From Thiocapsa rosea (GTDB taxonomy: Bacteria; Pseudomonadota; Gammaproteobacteria; Chromatiales; Chromatiaceae): a stretch of 64,000 nucleotides of DNA. Position 1 is the first letter of the stretch, and each line of letters starts with the position of its first letter. A program made the translations under genes and the position numbers. This document shows, piece after piece, positions 50,322-60,833 of the stretch. Under the pieces are notes generated by a model. The model was not told the DNA's origin and ran no database searches. It saw nothing but the letters and a program-made list of their open reading frames with translations. Location: contig NZ_RBXL01000001.1 of the NCBI RefSeq assembly GCF_003634315.1, forward strand, positions 1,596,501 through 1,660,500. Reading direction: 5' to 3'.

Positions 50322-51602
50322 GGCATCATCGATGCGCGTAAGACCATCGAGATGGCCTTGCCGGCGGGCATGCTCGCGGAAGGGGAAAAAGCCGCGGGTC
50401 GCACCGGGCCAGAGACTGCTGTCCCAGGTCCGGCGAGATCGGACGAGTGCGATGCCGTGCTTGGCGAGTCGCGCGTCGAGCTGATCGATGCGTTCCCGCC
50501 AGCGGCCGACCGGTGTTTCGAGCGTCACGACTTGGCGCACTGCGAGGCCGCACGCCCATGCCTCGGCCGCGGCCAGCCAATCGCCCTCGTCCAAGGCGTG
50601 TGTCGGGACCGCGAAATGCGCCTCGGCCCGAGACAGGGCATCGCCAATCGCAACGCGCGAGAAGTCGCCGACCGGAGGGGCTAGGTCGAGGGCCTCCCCG
50701 ACCGTCTCGTCCCAGCCGCCGGCGACGCCTCGAAACCCGAGCTTCGACAGGTGAGAGACCTCCGGGGCGAGATCCTCCGGAGTCAGAAGCAGCCCGCTCT
50801 GAAGGTCTGTGGGCAGATCGACCGATGCGGAGAGCGCACGGGGCTTGAGATCGAGCGGCGGCTCGGTCAAGGGCAACGCCTGCTCGTCGAGTTCGCCTTT
50901 AGGGTCGAAGCGCCCGTCGGTGTAGCGGGCGATGTTCTCGGCCTGCGCCAGATAGTGCTTACCGCGCGTATGGAGTCCCGCCACCCAGCGCCAGGAGAGT
51001 GTGTTGGAGGCTGGATCACCGTCCAGAAGGTGACGCAGAAAAAAGGCCGCACCGAGGGTCCAGGGAAGACGCAGGGTGAAGATCCAGATGCTCGCGAACC
51101 ACATACGGGCGTGGTTGTGCAGATAGCCGGTCTCGATCAGCTCGCGAGCCCAGGCATCGAAACAGGCGATCCCGCTCCGACCGGTGATCGCCTCGGCATA
51201 GCGGACCGACGTCCTCCCCGCAAGCCCGTCGCGGTCGTGCCGGAGCTGGTCGAGGTAGGCGTCCCAGACGTGCGGGCGGTGTTCGAGCCAGCCTTTCCAG
51301 TAGGTCCGCCACAGCACCTCGGAGATAAACTTGTCGACGACATCTCGCGGATGGGCGTCCAGAACTGCGGCGACCGCCTCGCGCTCCAGGATCAGACGAT
51401 GCCGAAGATAGGGCGAGAGCCGCGAGACCCGATCATGCGGCGGGACGACCCGATTGCGCTCGCGCGCATAGGCGGCCCCGTGCGGAACGAAGGACGCCAA
51501 ACGCGCAAGGCCGGCCGCCCGAGTCGGCGTCTCGGTCTGCACGACATGCCTCGGCAAGCCGAGTCCTTGCACCCCGGGTCGTGGCATCGGTCTCTCCGTC
51601 AT
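50319..51602 (-). CDS. photolyase-like FAD-binding protein without antenna domain
   Basis: A 427-residue protein consisting mainly of the photolyase FAD domain: RVSRLSPYLRHRLILERE, EVLWRTYWKGWLEHRP, CFDAWARELIETGYLHNHARMWFASIWIFTL and DPASNTLSWRWVAGLHTRGKHYLA. The N-terminal antenna domain of classical photolyases is missing. A C-terminal part of about 160 residues (from ALPLTEPPLDL) resembles an alpha/beta fold and may replace it. The start MTERPMPRPGVQG is chosen; the frame is open 60 codons further upstream in poorly coding sequence. Function unknown; a light-dependent flavoprotein is likely. Confidence 0.75.
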   Translation of the reverse strand: MTERPMPRPGVQGLGLPRHVVQTETPTRAAGLARLASFVPHGAAYARERNRVVPPHDRVSRLSPYLRHRLILEREAVAAVLDAHPRDVVDKFISEVLWRTYWKGWLEHRPHVWDAYLDQLRHDRDGLAGRTSVRYAEAITGRSGIACFDAWARELIETGYLHNHARMWFASIWIFTLRLPWTLGAAFFLRHLLDGDPASNTLSWRWVAGLHTRGKHYLAQAENIARYTDGRFDPKGELDEQALPLTEPPLDLKPRALSASVDLPTDLQSGLLLTPEDLAPEVSHLSKLGFRGVAGGWDETVGEALDLAPPVGDFSRVAIGDALSRAEAHFAVPTHALDEGDWLAAAEAWACGLAVRQVVTLETPVGRWRERIDQLDARLAKHGIALVRSRRTWDSSLWPGATRGFFPFREHARRQGHLDGLTRIDDA

Positions 51603-52039
51603 GGTCGGAGAGCAGGACATGGATGACGCCGGGCGATTTTCAACCTGGTAGACCCCGCTCACCCGGAGTGGGTGTCGGTGCACGCTCACCGCGGTCGGCT
51701 CAGCCGTGGCGCCCACGCCGGTCGACGCGGGCCGACTGACCAATGTCAGGCGGCTTACTGACCCCAACATCCGCTCATCCACGCGTTTGATACTGGTTTT
51801 AACGACGTGTGAACCGCACGGATAATGAAATGGTGCCTCTGGTTCGATACGCGCGTCGATTCACGAAAGCTGCACGATAGGTTTCTATTCATTTAGTAAG
51901 CGCCTTCCTTATCGCAAGTGGGTATTATTAAGAAAGCCTTCTCGGCACCGAAAGCACCTATGGAAAATATTAGCCTCTATCGGTAGCTTGCATTATCGTT
52001 CATAAAGTCGTCATCGCGTCTTAATGGACCAAGGCGCGT
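51603..52039. other. 437-bp region without a clear gene
   Basis: The first 180 bp are an unlikely N-terminal extension of the photolyase-like frame. The rest (about 51790-52020) is AT-rich compared with the surroundings. It separates that gene from the PhoX fragment; I see no promoter or repeat that I can name. Confidence 0.5.
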
Positions 52040-52534
52040 TACAGGAACGACCTCAAAGGCAATGTGCTGGACGAGGGCACCCTGTACGTGGCCCGTTTCA
52101 ACGAAGACGGCAGCGGCGACTGGCTTGCGCTCGACATCGGTGATCAGGACTTCCTCGCGGCGGCTGCCGCAGCAGGCGTGGATTTCCGGGATCAGGCCGA
52201 CGTATTGGTCAACACCCGCTTGGCAGCCGATGTCGTCGGGGCGACCAAGATGGACCGGCCCGAGTGGGGGGCGGTGCATCCGCGGACCCGCGAGGTCTAT
52301 ATGACCCTCACCAACAACACCTCGCGCACCGAGGACAACATCGACGCAGCGAACCCGCGCGCGGTGAATCGGACCGGACACATTCGTCGGCAGTTTCACG
52401 AGCAACTGGCCGGACAGCGGCGCCGTATACCGGCATCCGGGCGATCCCGACGTGATGTCGAACCCCAACGGCCCGCGCCCGCGCTCGGCAACCATCGTCA
52501 TCACCCGCGAAGACGGCCGCGTTGCGGGGCTGTG
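52040..52534 (+). pseudogene. PhoX-family fragment
   Basis: The reading begins abruptly inside the family: RNDLKGNVLDEGTLYVARFNEDGSG matches the LLDEGTLYVAKFNDDGTGEW segment of the intact PhoX at 44755. VNTRLAADVVGATKMDRPEWGAVHP and VYMTLTNNTSRTED also match. The middle is lost, and the C-terminal end PRPRSATIVITREDGRVAGL appears in another frame (about 52462-52534), close to PRPRSATIVITRDDGGEIGGL of the intact gene. It has lost its N-terminus and centre and cannot be functional. The sequence differs enough to be an old paralogue rather than a recent copy. Confidence 0.8.
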
Positions 52535-52654
52535 AGGCAGCGGCTTACGCCGCTAACGGGATCAACATCGGGCAGGGACGCCCATCCTCGTCATGCTTCG
52601 CCTGTCGCGCCGGTCGACCTCTTGACCGAGTCCGCCGATGCGGGCCCGGGTGTT

Positions 52655-52700
52655 CCTGAGTTGAACTTAAAATGACGCGTATCGCTCTGGACGCGGTTTA
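52655..52700. repeat. partial TAAACCGCG module
   Basis: About 45 bp of the right half of the 84-bp module: AAAATGACGCGTATCGCTCTGGACGCGGTTTA-type sequence closely matches 30410-30449. Its terminal three bases are the stop codon of the TVP38-like gene. The left half is absent. Confidence 0.75.
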
Positions 52701-53549
52701 AGAGTTGAGTAGCTGCCGCCGCCAGCGTTGCCGAATCCACCAGACCAGTCCGCCAAGCAGTGCCAGGATCAGCAGCATCCAGCCGATCTGACGGAAGTCG
52801 TGCTCCAAGACCGATTCACCGAGAAGGATAAAGATGGCGGCGTAGATCATCGAGACGATCAGGGATACCCAGAAATAGACGGGAAAGGTTAAGCCGCTCA
52901 GACATAAGAGGTAGGTCTTGAGTGTTCCGGGGACTCCGGGGGCGGCCTTGACCAATAAAGCGAATCGAATTGCCTGTGCGGGGGAGGTCAGCTCGGGGAG
53001 CTTGAAGGATGTCCTAGCGAGCCGGGATTGTATCCAAGGACGCAAGTTCGTGTGGGCGAGCCACCAGCACAGAACCAGATTGGCCGCCATGCCGAGCCCC
53101 GAGCCGACGAGCGCGGTGCCTGCGCCGAAGGTTGCTCCCGCGAGCAGATAGAAGGGCGAGGTCGGAAACCCGATGGCGGGAAGGACCGCAAGCAGCAGGA
53201 AGAAGGCCAATGGGTCGGCGGTGCTCGTCCATTCCCAGAAGGCGGTATGGTCCCAATCGTAGGCGATCCACAACCACCATCCGATGAGCGCCAAGGTCAG
53301 AACGCCGAACAGACGAACGGACCAGACAACCCACGCCCGTCGTTTTGGCGCATCCGACCGCTCGCGTGCGCGCCCGGCGCCGGAGAATCGCCCAAGACAA
53401 CCGCATCGCGTATCGCCGCGTTTCGATCCGCGTCCGATCCTATCGCCTGGAACGGGCTGCAGCGCCGCCACGGCACCGCAGCCCGGCGGTACGATCAGCG
53501 GTGTGGTGTCTCGGGGGGCGTGATCGTGATCGAGAGATTTTTTGGACAT
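52698..53549 (-). CDS. TVP38/TMEM64 (DedA-like) membrane protein
   Basis: Integral membrane protein with the SNARE-associated/VTT domain. After a long hydrophilic N-terminus there is a first helix (VRLFGVLTLALIGWWLWIAY). The family core FPTSPFYLLAGATFGAGTALVGSGLGMAANLVLCWWLA and LVKAAPGVPGTLKTYLLCLSGL follow, then two more helices. VTT proteins are linked to lipid scrambling or transport, but the role here is open. The true start may be internal, since the first 75 residues are not family-like. The stop codon lies in a repeat. Confidence 0.75.
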   Translation of the reverse strand: MSKKSLDHDHAPRDTTPLIVPPGCGAVAALQPVPGDRIGRGSKRGDTRCGCLGRFSGAGRARERSDAPKRRAWVVWSVRLFGVLTLALIGWWLWIAYDWDHTAFWEWTSTADPLAFFLLLAVLPAIGFPTSPFYLLAGATFGAGTALVGSGLGMAANLVLCWWLAHTNLRPWIQSRLARTSFKLPELTSPAQAIRFALLVKAAPGVPGTLKTYLLCLSGLTFPVYFWVSLIVSMIYAAIFILLGESVLEHDFRQIGWMLLILALLGGLVWWIRQRWRRQLLNS

Positions 53550-53827
53550 CGTTCGACGGCGCTCTTACGTTGATTCCACGGCCAGGACGTTGCTTGCCCG
53601 GCGATCGGCGTGATGTTGCGACCTCATGATAGGACCGCTTGCGACATTGGAAAATCCAATCTGAACGCGCGGCAAAAGCGGGTCCAGCGCACGGTCCGGA
53701 GGTGCGGCCGTTCGTCGAAGGCGCGCCGGTTCGGCACACGAGGGATCCATCAAAGACAGACCACGGCCTCCGGGCTATATCGTGAAACGCGCTGATTGGT
53801 TGTCCCACCGGTTTCCACTGCGCCGCT

Positions 53828-54409
53828 TCAGGTCCCGGTATCGACGCCATCGGCGGGCCCGCGGGCGGCGCCTATGTCGGTGTTGTCTGGAGTCTTGCGT
53901 CGCCGCCATTCCGGTTGCAGCGGGATACCCCGAGCGCCGCGGAGACGCGAGAAGGGGAACGGGGCGCGGTCGTCGACACAGGTCAGGTATCCGGCGATGT
54001 CACCCATGTAGGCAGACAGGCCTTCGTTGATGCTGCGCAATAGATCCATCGGGCGACCGAAGAGCACGATGGCAAGATATTGCAGGATAGCGATACCGAA
54101 GATGGTGTAGTTCAATATCTCGAAGAGGATGAAGAACAGCGCCATCAACAGGCCGCGTAGCAGCGTCACGCCGATGCGCTTGAAGATGTCCGGATGATCC
54201 GCGAACTCGCGGCTGTAGCCGTCTTGGGGTTGCGGTACCTCTGCGGCGGATCGGTGGGTTGGCGAGCCGTGGTCCAGTCGACGATGGTTCGGGGACTTCT
54301 GGTGCAGATCGTCGGGCCCGCGTCCAGGGTTGGCTGGTTGAATCAAAATAAACCTCCGGTTTGGTTGGGCAGTCCACGTTGGGATGGATGCCCGAAATAG
54401 TTTACCCAA
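53828..54409 (-). CDS. DUF4389 membrane protein, possibly altered
   Basis: The centre (about residues 75-150) matches DUF4389: FKRIGVTLLRGLLMALFFILFEILNYTIFGIAILQYLAIVLFG, then LLRSINEGLSAYMGDIAGYLTCVDDRAPFPF. One long hydrophobic segment is seen. The first 60 and last 35 residues are unusual (His/Arg/Pro-rich) and may be non-coding extensions, so the start is uncertain. Function of the family is unknown. Confidence 0.6.
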   Translation of the reverse strand: MGKLFRASIPTWTAQPNRRFILIQPANPGRGPDDLHQKSPNHRRLDHGSPTHRSAAEVPQPQDGYSREFADHPDIFKRIGVTLLRGLLMALFFILFEILNYTIFGIAILQYLAIVLFGRPMDLLRSINEGLSAYMGDIAGYLTCVDDRAPFPFSRLRGARGIPLQPEWRRRKTPDNTDIGAARGPADGVDTGT

Positions 54410-54459
54410 CCAGTGGCGGCGTATCAGCCCGAGGGGGCGTTTGCGGTGTAGGTATCTGA

Positions 54460-54510
54460 CGCGGTCTCGAACTCACTCGTAATTCATCATCTCGCTCTGG
54501 ACGCGGTTTA
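54460..54510. repeat. partial TAAACCGCG module before the groEL terminator
   Basis: About 50 bp matching the right half of the 84-bp module, ending CATCTCGCTCTGGACGCGGTTTA. Compare 50290-50321. The left end is missing or too diverged to see. Confidence 0.7.
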
Positions 54511-54518
54511 GATCCAAC

Positions 54519-54560
54519 AAAAAAGCCCCGCCCCGGTCGATCACCGGGGCGGGGCTTTTA
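54519..54560 (-). terminator. intrinsic terminator of groESL
   Basis: GCCCCGCCCCGGT pairs perfectly with ACCGGGGCGGGGC around a 5-base loop, with A-rich and T-rich flanks. On the minus strand this gives a strong stem followed by a T-run 28 bp after the groEL stop. It could act in both directions. Confidence 0.9.
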
Positions 54561-54587
54561 TCTGCGAATGGACGCAGACGGGCAGGC

Positions 54588-56309
<1,722 letters not shown>

Positions 56310-56365
56310 TCACGGGGCTTACGGCTGGCTTGGATGCGGGCTTCCCGGAGGGGAAGCACTCGGCA

Positions 56366-56656
56366 TCAGCCTTCGACGACACCCATGATGTCTTCTTCGC
56401 GCATCACCAGGAAATCGTTGCCGTCGAGCTTGACCTCGGTGCCGGAATACTTGCCGAACAGGACGCGGTCGCCGACCTTCACATCCAGCGGACGGCTCTC
56501 GCCGTTGTCGAGGATCTTGCCCTTGCCCACGGCGATGATCTCTCCCTGGATTGGCTTCTCGGTGGCGGAGTCCGGGATCACGATGCCGCCGGCGGTCGTG
56601 CGCTCTTCTTCCATGCGACGGACAACAACGCGGTCGTGCAGGGGACGAATCTTCAT
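56366..56656 (-). CDS. groES: co-chaperonin GroES
   Basis: 10-kDa lid of the GroEL cage. The 96-residue form starting [16 protein letters not shown] is complete: the mobile loop [15 protein letters not shown] and the end [16 protein letters not shown] are present. The open frame extends upstream into the CIRCE region, which is not coding. A GAGGAGACC ribosome site precedes the ATG. Confidence 0.97.
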   Translation of the reverse strand: MKIRPLHDRVVVRRMEEERTTAGGIVIPDSATEKPIQGEIIAVGKGKILDNGESRPLDVKVGDRVLFGKYSGTEVKLDGNDFLVMREEDIMGVVEG

Positions 56657-56723
56657 GTGGTGGTCTCCTCGTGCGGTTGACGGGTTCGGAGCGCAGGTGA
56701 GCAGTCCGTTTCGGCCCGCTCTG

Positions 56724-56750
56724 TTAGCACTCATCTCAAACGAGTGCTAA
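56724..56750. promoter_or_regulatory. CIRCE operator (HrcA binding site)
   Basis: TTAGCACTC, nine spacer bases, GAGTGCTAA: a perfect match to the CIRCE inverted repeat. It is 68 bp upstream of the groES ATG. HrcA repression of groESL with release on heat shock is therefore expected. Confidence 0.95.
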
Positions 56751-56799
56751 TAGTAGAGCCTTATCCTCGTCTGTCAAGCGCCGGAGGGTTCGACGGGCC

Positions 56800-57225
56800 T
56801 CAATCTTCGCGGCGGTAGTCGCCCTCGATGACCCTTGGACCCTCGGCACCTCCGGGAGGCGTGCCGGGCCGGACCGGGATCACACGGACATAGCGCCCGA
56901 CGATCCAATGCCGCAGGGGCGGGACGAGCAACAAAAACCCGATCGTGTCGGTCATAAAGCCCGGAAGGAGCAGAAAGAGTCCCGCAACGAGGAGCAGCGC
57001 GCCGTCCAAGACCTCCAAGGCAGGCACTTCACCGCGGTCGGTCATCTCGCGCACCCGCATGAGCAGGCCGAAACCTTGGTGGCGGACCAGCCAGATCCCG
57101 ACGATGGCGGTGAGGATGGCCAGGGCGATGGTCGGAAACGCCCCGATCTCGGAGCCGACCTGGATCATGATGTAGATTTCGATCATCGGAATTCCGATGA
57201 TGATCAGTAGAAACAAAAAAGGCAC
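56800..57225 (-). CDS. fxsA: FxsA-family membrane protein
   Basis: A 141-residue inner-membrane protein. It has four hydrophobic segments (FLFLLIIIGIPMIEIYIMI; TIALAILTAIVGIWLV; LDGALLLVAGLFLLLPGFMTDTIGFLLLV) and the family motif LPGFMTDTIG. In E. coli FxsA affects exclusion of phage T7 by F plasmid; its general role is unclear. It lies next to groESL as in many Gammaproteobacteria. The C-terminus is hydrophilic. Confidence 0.9.
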   Translation of the reverse strand: MPFLFLLIIIGIPMIEIYIMIQVGSEIGAFPTIALAILTAIVGIWLVRHQGFGLLMRVREMTDRGEVPALEVLDGALLLVAGLFLLLPGFMTDTIGFLLLVPPLRHWIVGRYVRVIPVRPGTPPGGAEGPRVIEGDYRRED

Positions 57226-57368
57226 GATAATGGTCTCCCGAAGTGGTCGGTCGGTCCGCGCTCGGTCGACCGAGTTCCCTTAAACCGACAAACATTATGG
57301 TAGAAGTAGGTCGATCCGTTGCAGGATAGTGGAACCCCGAACCTTATGAAACGCCGCCGAGCCGCCGC

Positions 57369-57698
57369 ATGACGGCAGACCATCGCCTGATCTTCTGTAC
57401 CTGCCCCGACGAGACCACAGCCGGGCGTATCGCCGAGGCGTTGGTTGACGAGCGCCTTGCTGCCTGCGCGAATCTGCTGCCGGGCATCATCTCGATTTAC
57501 CGTTGGGCGGGGCAGATCCAGCGCGATCCCGAGGTCTTGATCCTGATCAAGACGACGACCGAGCGCGTCGCCGCATTGACCGAGCGCCTGCGCGAATTGC
57601 ATCCCTACGAGATTCCGGAAATTATCGCGGTCCCCGTTACCGAGGGACTCCCCGACTATCTGAGCTGGGTAACGACATGCACCGACCACAACGACTGA
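57369..57698 (+). CDS. cutA: CutA divalent-cation tolerance protein
   Basis: Small trimeric protein of 109 residues. It shows the family pattern FCTCPDETTAGRIAEALVDERLAACANLLPGIISIYRWAGQIQ, then LIKTTTERVAALTERLRELHPYEIPEIIAVPV. It was linked to copper tolerance, but its true function is uncertain. The gene overlaps the start of dsbD by 22 bp; the cutA-dsbD pair is common. Confidence 0.93.
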   Translation: MTADHRLIFCTCPDETTAGRIAEALVDERLAACANLLPGIISIYRWAGQIQRDPEVLILIKTTTERVAALTERLRELHPYEIPEIIAVPVTEGLPDYLSWVTTCTDHND

Positions 57699-60142
57699 GC
57701 CCCTGGATCGGGGCCGCCGTCGAACGGCGCCAAACCGCCATCGACAACACCGCCACCGAACAAGAGGATCCGGAGCATCGGCCGTCGCGCGTGACATCCA
57801 CCGCGAGACGGCTCTTAAGCGTCGCCTTGGCCTGGTTGCTCCTCGCCGCGGCGGCGCCGACAGCGCTGGCGGAGGACGAATTCCTGATGCCCGATCAGGC
57901 CTTCCGCATCTCGGGCGAGGCGGACGGACCGGACGCGGTGCGGGTGCGTTGGGAGATCGCCGACGGCTACTACATGTATCAGAGTAAGTTCGGGTTCCAG
58001 GCGGACACCGTCGGGATCTCGACCGGCGGCCCGCAGATGCCCGCCGGGCAGACCAAGGAGGACGAGTTCTTCGGCAAGGTCCAGGTCTACCGCGACAGCG
58101 TCGAGATCCGGGTGCCGGTCACGCGCGCGACCGGCGCAGGCAACTTCCTGACCCTCGAGGCCACCTCGCAGGGCTGCGCCGATGCCGGGCTCTGCTACCC
58201 GCCGCATCGCCAGCGCCTGTTGCTCGAGCTGCCGGAGATGGCTGCCGCAATGCCTGCCGCCGCCGAGACCGTCACCGCCGCCGAGGCCCCGTTACCGATT
58301 CAGGGCAAGCCATCTCCGAAGGCATTGGCGGGCTTCGGCCAGTCGCTCGGCCTGGGTGCGGACGACGACATCCTCCCCGCCGAGGAGGCGTTCCTCTTCT
58401 CGGCCGAGGTCGCCGGCCCGGACCGGCTGCAACTGACCTGGGACGTCGCCGAGGGAACCTATCTCTACAGTCACATGCTCGAGCTCGCGCTCGAGGACGG
58501 AAGCGAGGTCGCCATCGGGCCGTTCGAGCGGCCCGTCGGCGACATCAAGAAGGACTCCATCCTTCCCGACGGCAGCGTCGGCGATATCGAGGTCTATCAC
58601 GACCGGGTCGATCTGACCCTGCCCCTGCTGCGCGGGTCGAGCGAGCCGACCGAGGTGACCCTGGTCGCCAAGTACCAAGGCTGCGCCGAGATCGGCATCT
58701 GCTATCCGCCGCAAACGCAGAGGGTGACCTTGAGCTTGCCGGAGGCGCTGGTGACGGCGGTTCTGCCGACGGCCGCAGCGGCGGCCACGACGGTCGATGC
58801 GACGCCGGCAAATGCCGAGTCGGTTGTGGACGACACGGTCTCCGAGCAGGACCGGATCGCTTCCGTCCTCGCCAACAGCGGTGTGTGGGTGGTGATTGCG
58901 GCCTTCTTCGGGTTCGGGCTCTTGCTCGCTTTCACGCCCTGCGTCTTCCCCATGATCCCGATCCTCTCGGGCATCATCGCCGGACAAGGCCCGAACATCA
59001 CCACGCGCAAGGCATTCACGCTCTCGTTGGTCTATGTCCTGGCGATGGCCCTGACCTATACGGTTGTCGGCGTGCTGGCGGGGCTCTTCGGCGCGAATCT
59101 GCAGGCCGCCTTCCAGAACCCCTGGGTCCTGACCTCCTTCGCGTTGATCTTCGTGCTGCTCGCGCTGTCGATGTTCGGCTTCTATGACCTGCAGCTGCCG
59201 TCGAGCTTTCAGTCCAAGCTTGCCGAGATCAGCAACAAGCAGGAAGGCGGCACCCTGATCGGCGTGGCCATCATGGGCCTGCTCTCCGCGTTGATCGTCG
59301 GACCCTGCGTGGCTCCGCCGCTCTTCGGCGCATTGATCTACATCAGTCAGACCGGGGACGCGGTGCTCGGCGGCATCGCCCTGTTCGCGCTGAGTATGGG
59401 CATGGGCGTGCCTCTGATCGCCATCGGCACCTCGGCCGGCAAGCTGCTGCCGCGCGCCGGCGGCTGGATGGATGCGGTCAAGGCGGTGTTCGGTGTCGCC
59501 CTGCTCGGCGTGGCCATCTTCATGCTCGAGCGGATCCTGCCGCCGGCGGTCGCGATGCTGCTGTGGGGGCTGCTGCTGATCTGCTCCGCGGTCTACATGG
59601 GCGCATTGACCCAACTGCCGCAGGCTGCAAGCGGCTGGAGCAAGCTCTGGAAGGGGCTCGGCGTCTTCCTGCTCATCTACGGCGCGCTCATGCTGCTCGG
59701 CGCGGCGGCCGGAGGGAAGGACACGGTCCAGCCGCTGCGTGGGCTCGCCGTGGGCGGCGGCGGTGGTGGCGCCGCGGAGGCGGTCTTTACCACCGTGAAG
59801 ACGGTCGAGGATCTCGATCGCGAGGTCGCCAAGGCCGGGGCGCTCGGCAAACCGGTCATGTTCGACTTCTATGCGGACTGGTGCGTGACCTGCAAAGAGC
59901 TGGAACGCTACACCTTCAGCGATCCCGCCGTGATCGCGGAGATGGGCCGGTTTGTCCTGCTCAAGGCCGACGTCACGGCCAACGACGCGGATGATCAGGC
60001 CCTGATGAAGCACTTCGGCATCATCGGGCCGCCCGCGATCCTCTACTTCGACACCGCCGGGCAAGAGCTCAAGAACTATCGTTTGGTCGGCTTCAAGCCC
60101 GCCGATGCCTTCGTCGAGCACCTGCGCAGAGCCGTGCCATGA
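57677..60142 (+). CDS. dsbD: thiol:disulfide interchange protein DsbD with duplicated N-terminal domain
   Basis: Moves electrons from cytoplasmic thioredoxin across the membrane to periplasmic DsbC and cytochrome-c maturation proteins. From ATG 57677 it is 821 residues, with a signal segment LLSVALAWLLLAAAAPTALA (about 45-64). Two DsbD-alpha domains follow in tandem: one ending GCADAGLCYPPHRQ (about 175-185) and a second ending GCAEIGICYPPQTQ (about 335-348), each with a CxxxxxC pair. The membrane domain has FTPCVFPMIPILSG and GPCVAPPLFGAL cysteines. The C-terminal thioredoxin domain has DWCVTCKELE. Most DsbD proteins are near 570-600 residues with one alpha domain. GTG 57790 is an alternative start. 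Confidence 0.93.
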   Translation: MHRPQRLSPWIGAAVERRQTAIDNTATEQEDPEHRPSRVTSTARRLLSVALAWLLLAAAAPTALAEDEFLMPDQAFRISGEADGPDAVRVRWEIADGYYMYQSKFGFQADTVGISTGGPQMPAGQTKEDEFFGKVQVYRDSVEIRVPVTRATGAGNFLTLEATSQGCADAGLCYPPHRQRLLLELPEMAAAMPAAAETVTAAEAPLPIQGKPSPKALAGFGQSLGLGADDDILPAEEAFLFSAEVAGPDRLQLTWDVAEGTYLYSHMLELALEDGSEVAIGPFERPVGDIKKDSILPDGSVGDIEVYHDRVDLTLPLLRGSSEPTEVTLVAKYQGCAEIGICYPPQTQRVTLSLPEALVTAVLPTAAAAATTVDATPANAESVVDDTVSEQDRIASVLANSGVWVVIAAFFGFGLLLAFTPCVFPMIPILSGIIAGQGPNITTRKAFTLSLVYVLAMALTYTVVGVLAGLFGANLQAAFQNPWVLTSFALIFVLLALSMFGFYDLQLPSSFQSKLAEISNKQEGGTLIGVAIMGLLSALIVGPCVAPPLFGALIYISQTGDAVLGGIALFALSMGMGVPLIAIGTSAGKLLPRAGGWMDAVKAVFGVALLGVAIFMLERILPPAVAMLLWGLLLICSAVYMGALTQLPQAASGWSKLWKGLGVFLLIYGALMLLGAAAGGKDTVQPLRGLAVGGGGGGAAEAVFTTVKTVEDLDREVAKAGALGKPVMFDFYADWCVTCKELERYTFSDPAVIAEMGRFVLLKADVTANDADDQALMKHFGIIGPPAILYFDTAGQELKNYRLVGFKPADAFVEHLRRAVP

Positions 60143-60726
60143 GCGCCGTTCGGGTTGGGATGGTCATTCTGCTTGCGGGTGGGATCAGTGTCGGGGCCGC
60201 CATCCTCGGCCAACGCTGGATCGAAGCGCCCAAGCGCGATGCGGGATTGTCGGTCCGCCAATCCGCGCCTCTTCAGACCTTGCCCGACTTCGGCCTAACC
60301 GACCTCGCCGGGCTGGAGGTCAGCAGCGAGGCGTGGGCCGGCAAGGTCGTGGTGATCAACTACTGGGCAAGCTGGTGTCCGCCCTGCGTGCGCGAGATGC
60401 CGCTCTTTATTCAAACCCAGGAGGCGCTGGGCGAAGCCGGCGTGCAGGTCGTCGGGATCGCCGTGGATCGCCTCGAAGACGTCGAGAAGTTCGTCGCCGA
60501 CTACCCGGTCAACTACCCGATCCTGATGGCCAACCCGGAGGCGGTGGCCCTTTCCAAGCGTCTCGGCAACCGGGTCGAAGGGCTGCCCTTCACGGTCATT
60601 TTCGACCGCCGCGGGCGCCGCGTCTTCAGCCGCACCGGCGAGATCACGGCCGCCGAGCTCAAGGTCGAGCTCGACGCGCTGGTCAAGGCGGAGGATCGTC
60701 CGGCACCCGACGAGGACGCGTCTTAG
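60139..60726 (+). CDS. TlpA/ResA-type thioredoxin, membrane-anchored
   Basis: A 195-residue protein with an N-terminal membrane anchor or signal (VGMVILLAGGISVGAAILG) and a redoxin domain with the active site YWASWCPPCVREMP (about 77-90). It contains the cis-proline region VEGLPFTVIFDRRGR. It overlaps the dsbD stop by four bases, so DsbD probably reduces it. A role in cytochrome-c haem ligation or periplasmic thiol repair is likely. Confidence 0.9.
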   Translation: MSAVRVGMVILLAGGISVGAAILGQRWIEAPKRDAGLSVRQSAPLQTLPDFGLTDLAGLEVSSEAWAGKVVVINYWASWCPPCVREMPLFIQTQEALGEAGVQVVGIAVDRLEDVEKFVADYPVNYPILMANPEAVALSKRLGNRVEGLPFTVIFDRRGRRVFSRTGEITAAELKVELDALVKAEDRPAPDEDAS

Positions 60727-60833
60727 CTGGACAACATCGCGTAAAATCCGCACAATTCGCGCCGATTTGCTGCCGATCCCAAAAGGACCGGCGGGTACAC
60801 TGAGTCTCGGACGCGTTGGAGCACATTGACCGG

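Noticed and set aside
53550..53827. Short open frames between the TVP38-like and DUF4389 genes
   Set aside because: No start signals, domains or conserved composition; treated as intergenic.
58292..60121. A 609-codon open frame opposite dsbD
   Set aside because: Antisense shadow of a GC-rich gene, rich in Arg, Gln and Asp with no family signs.
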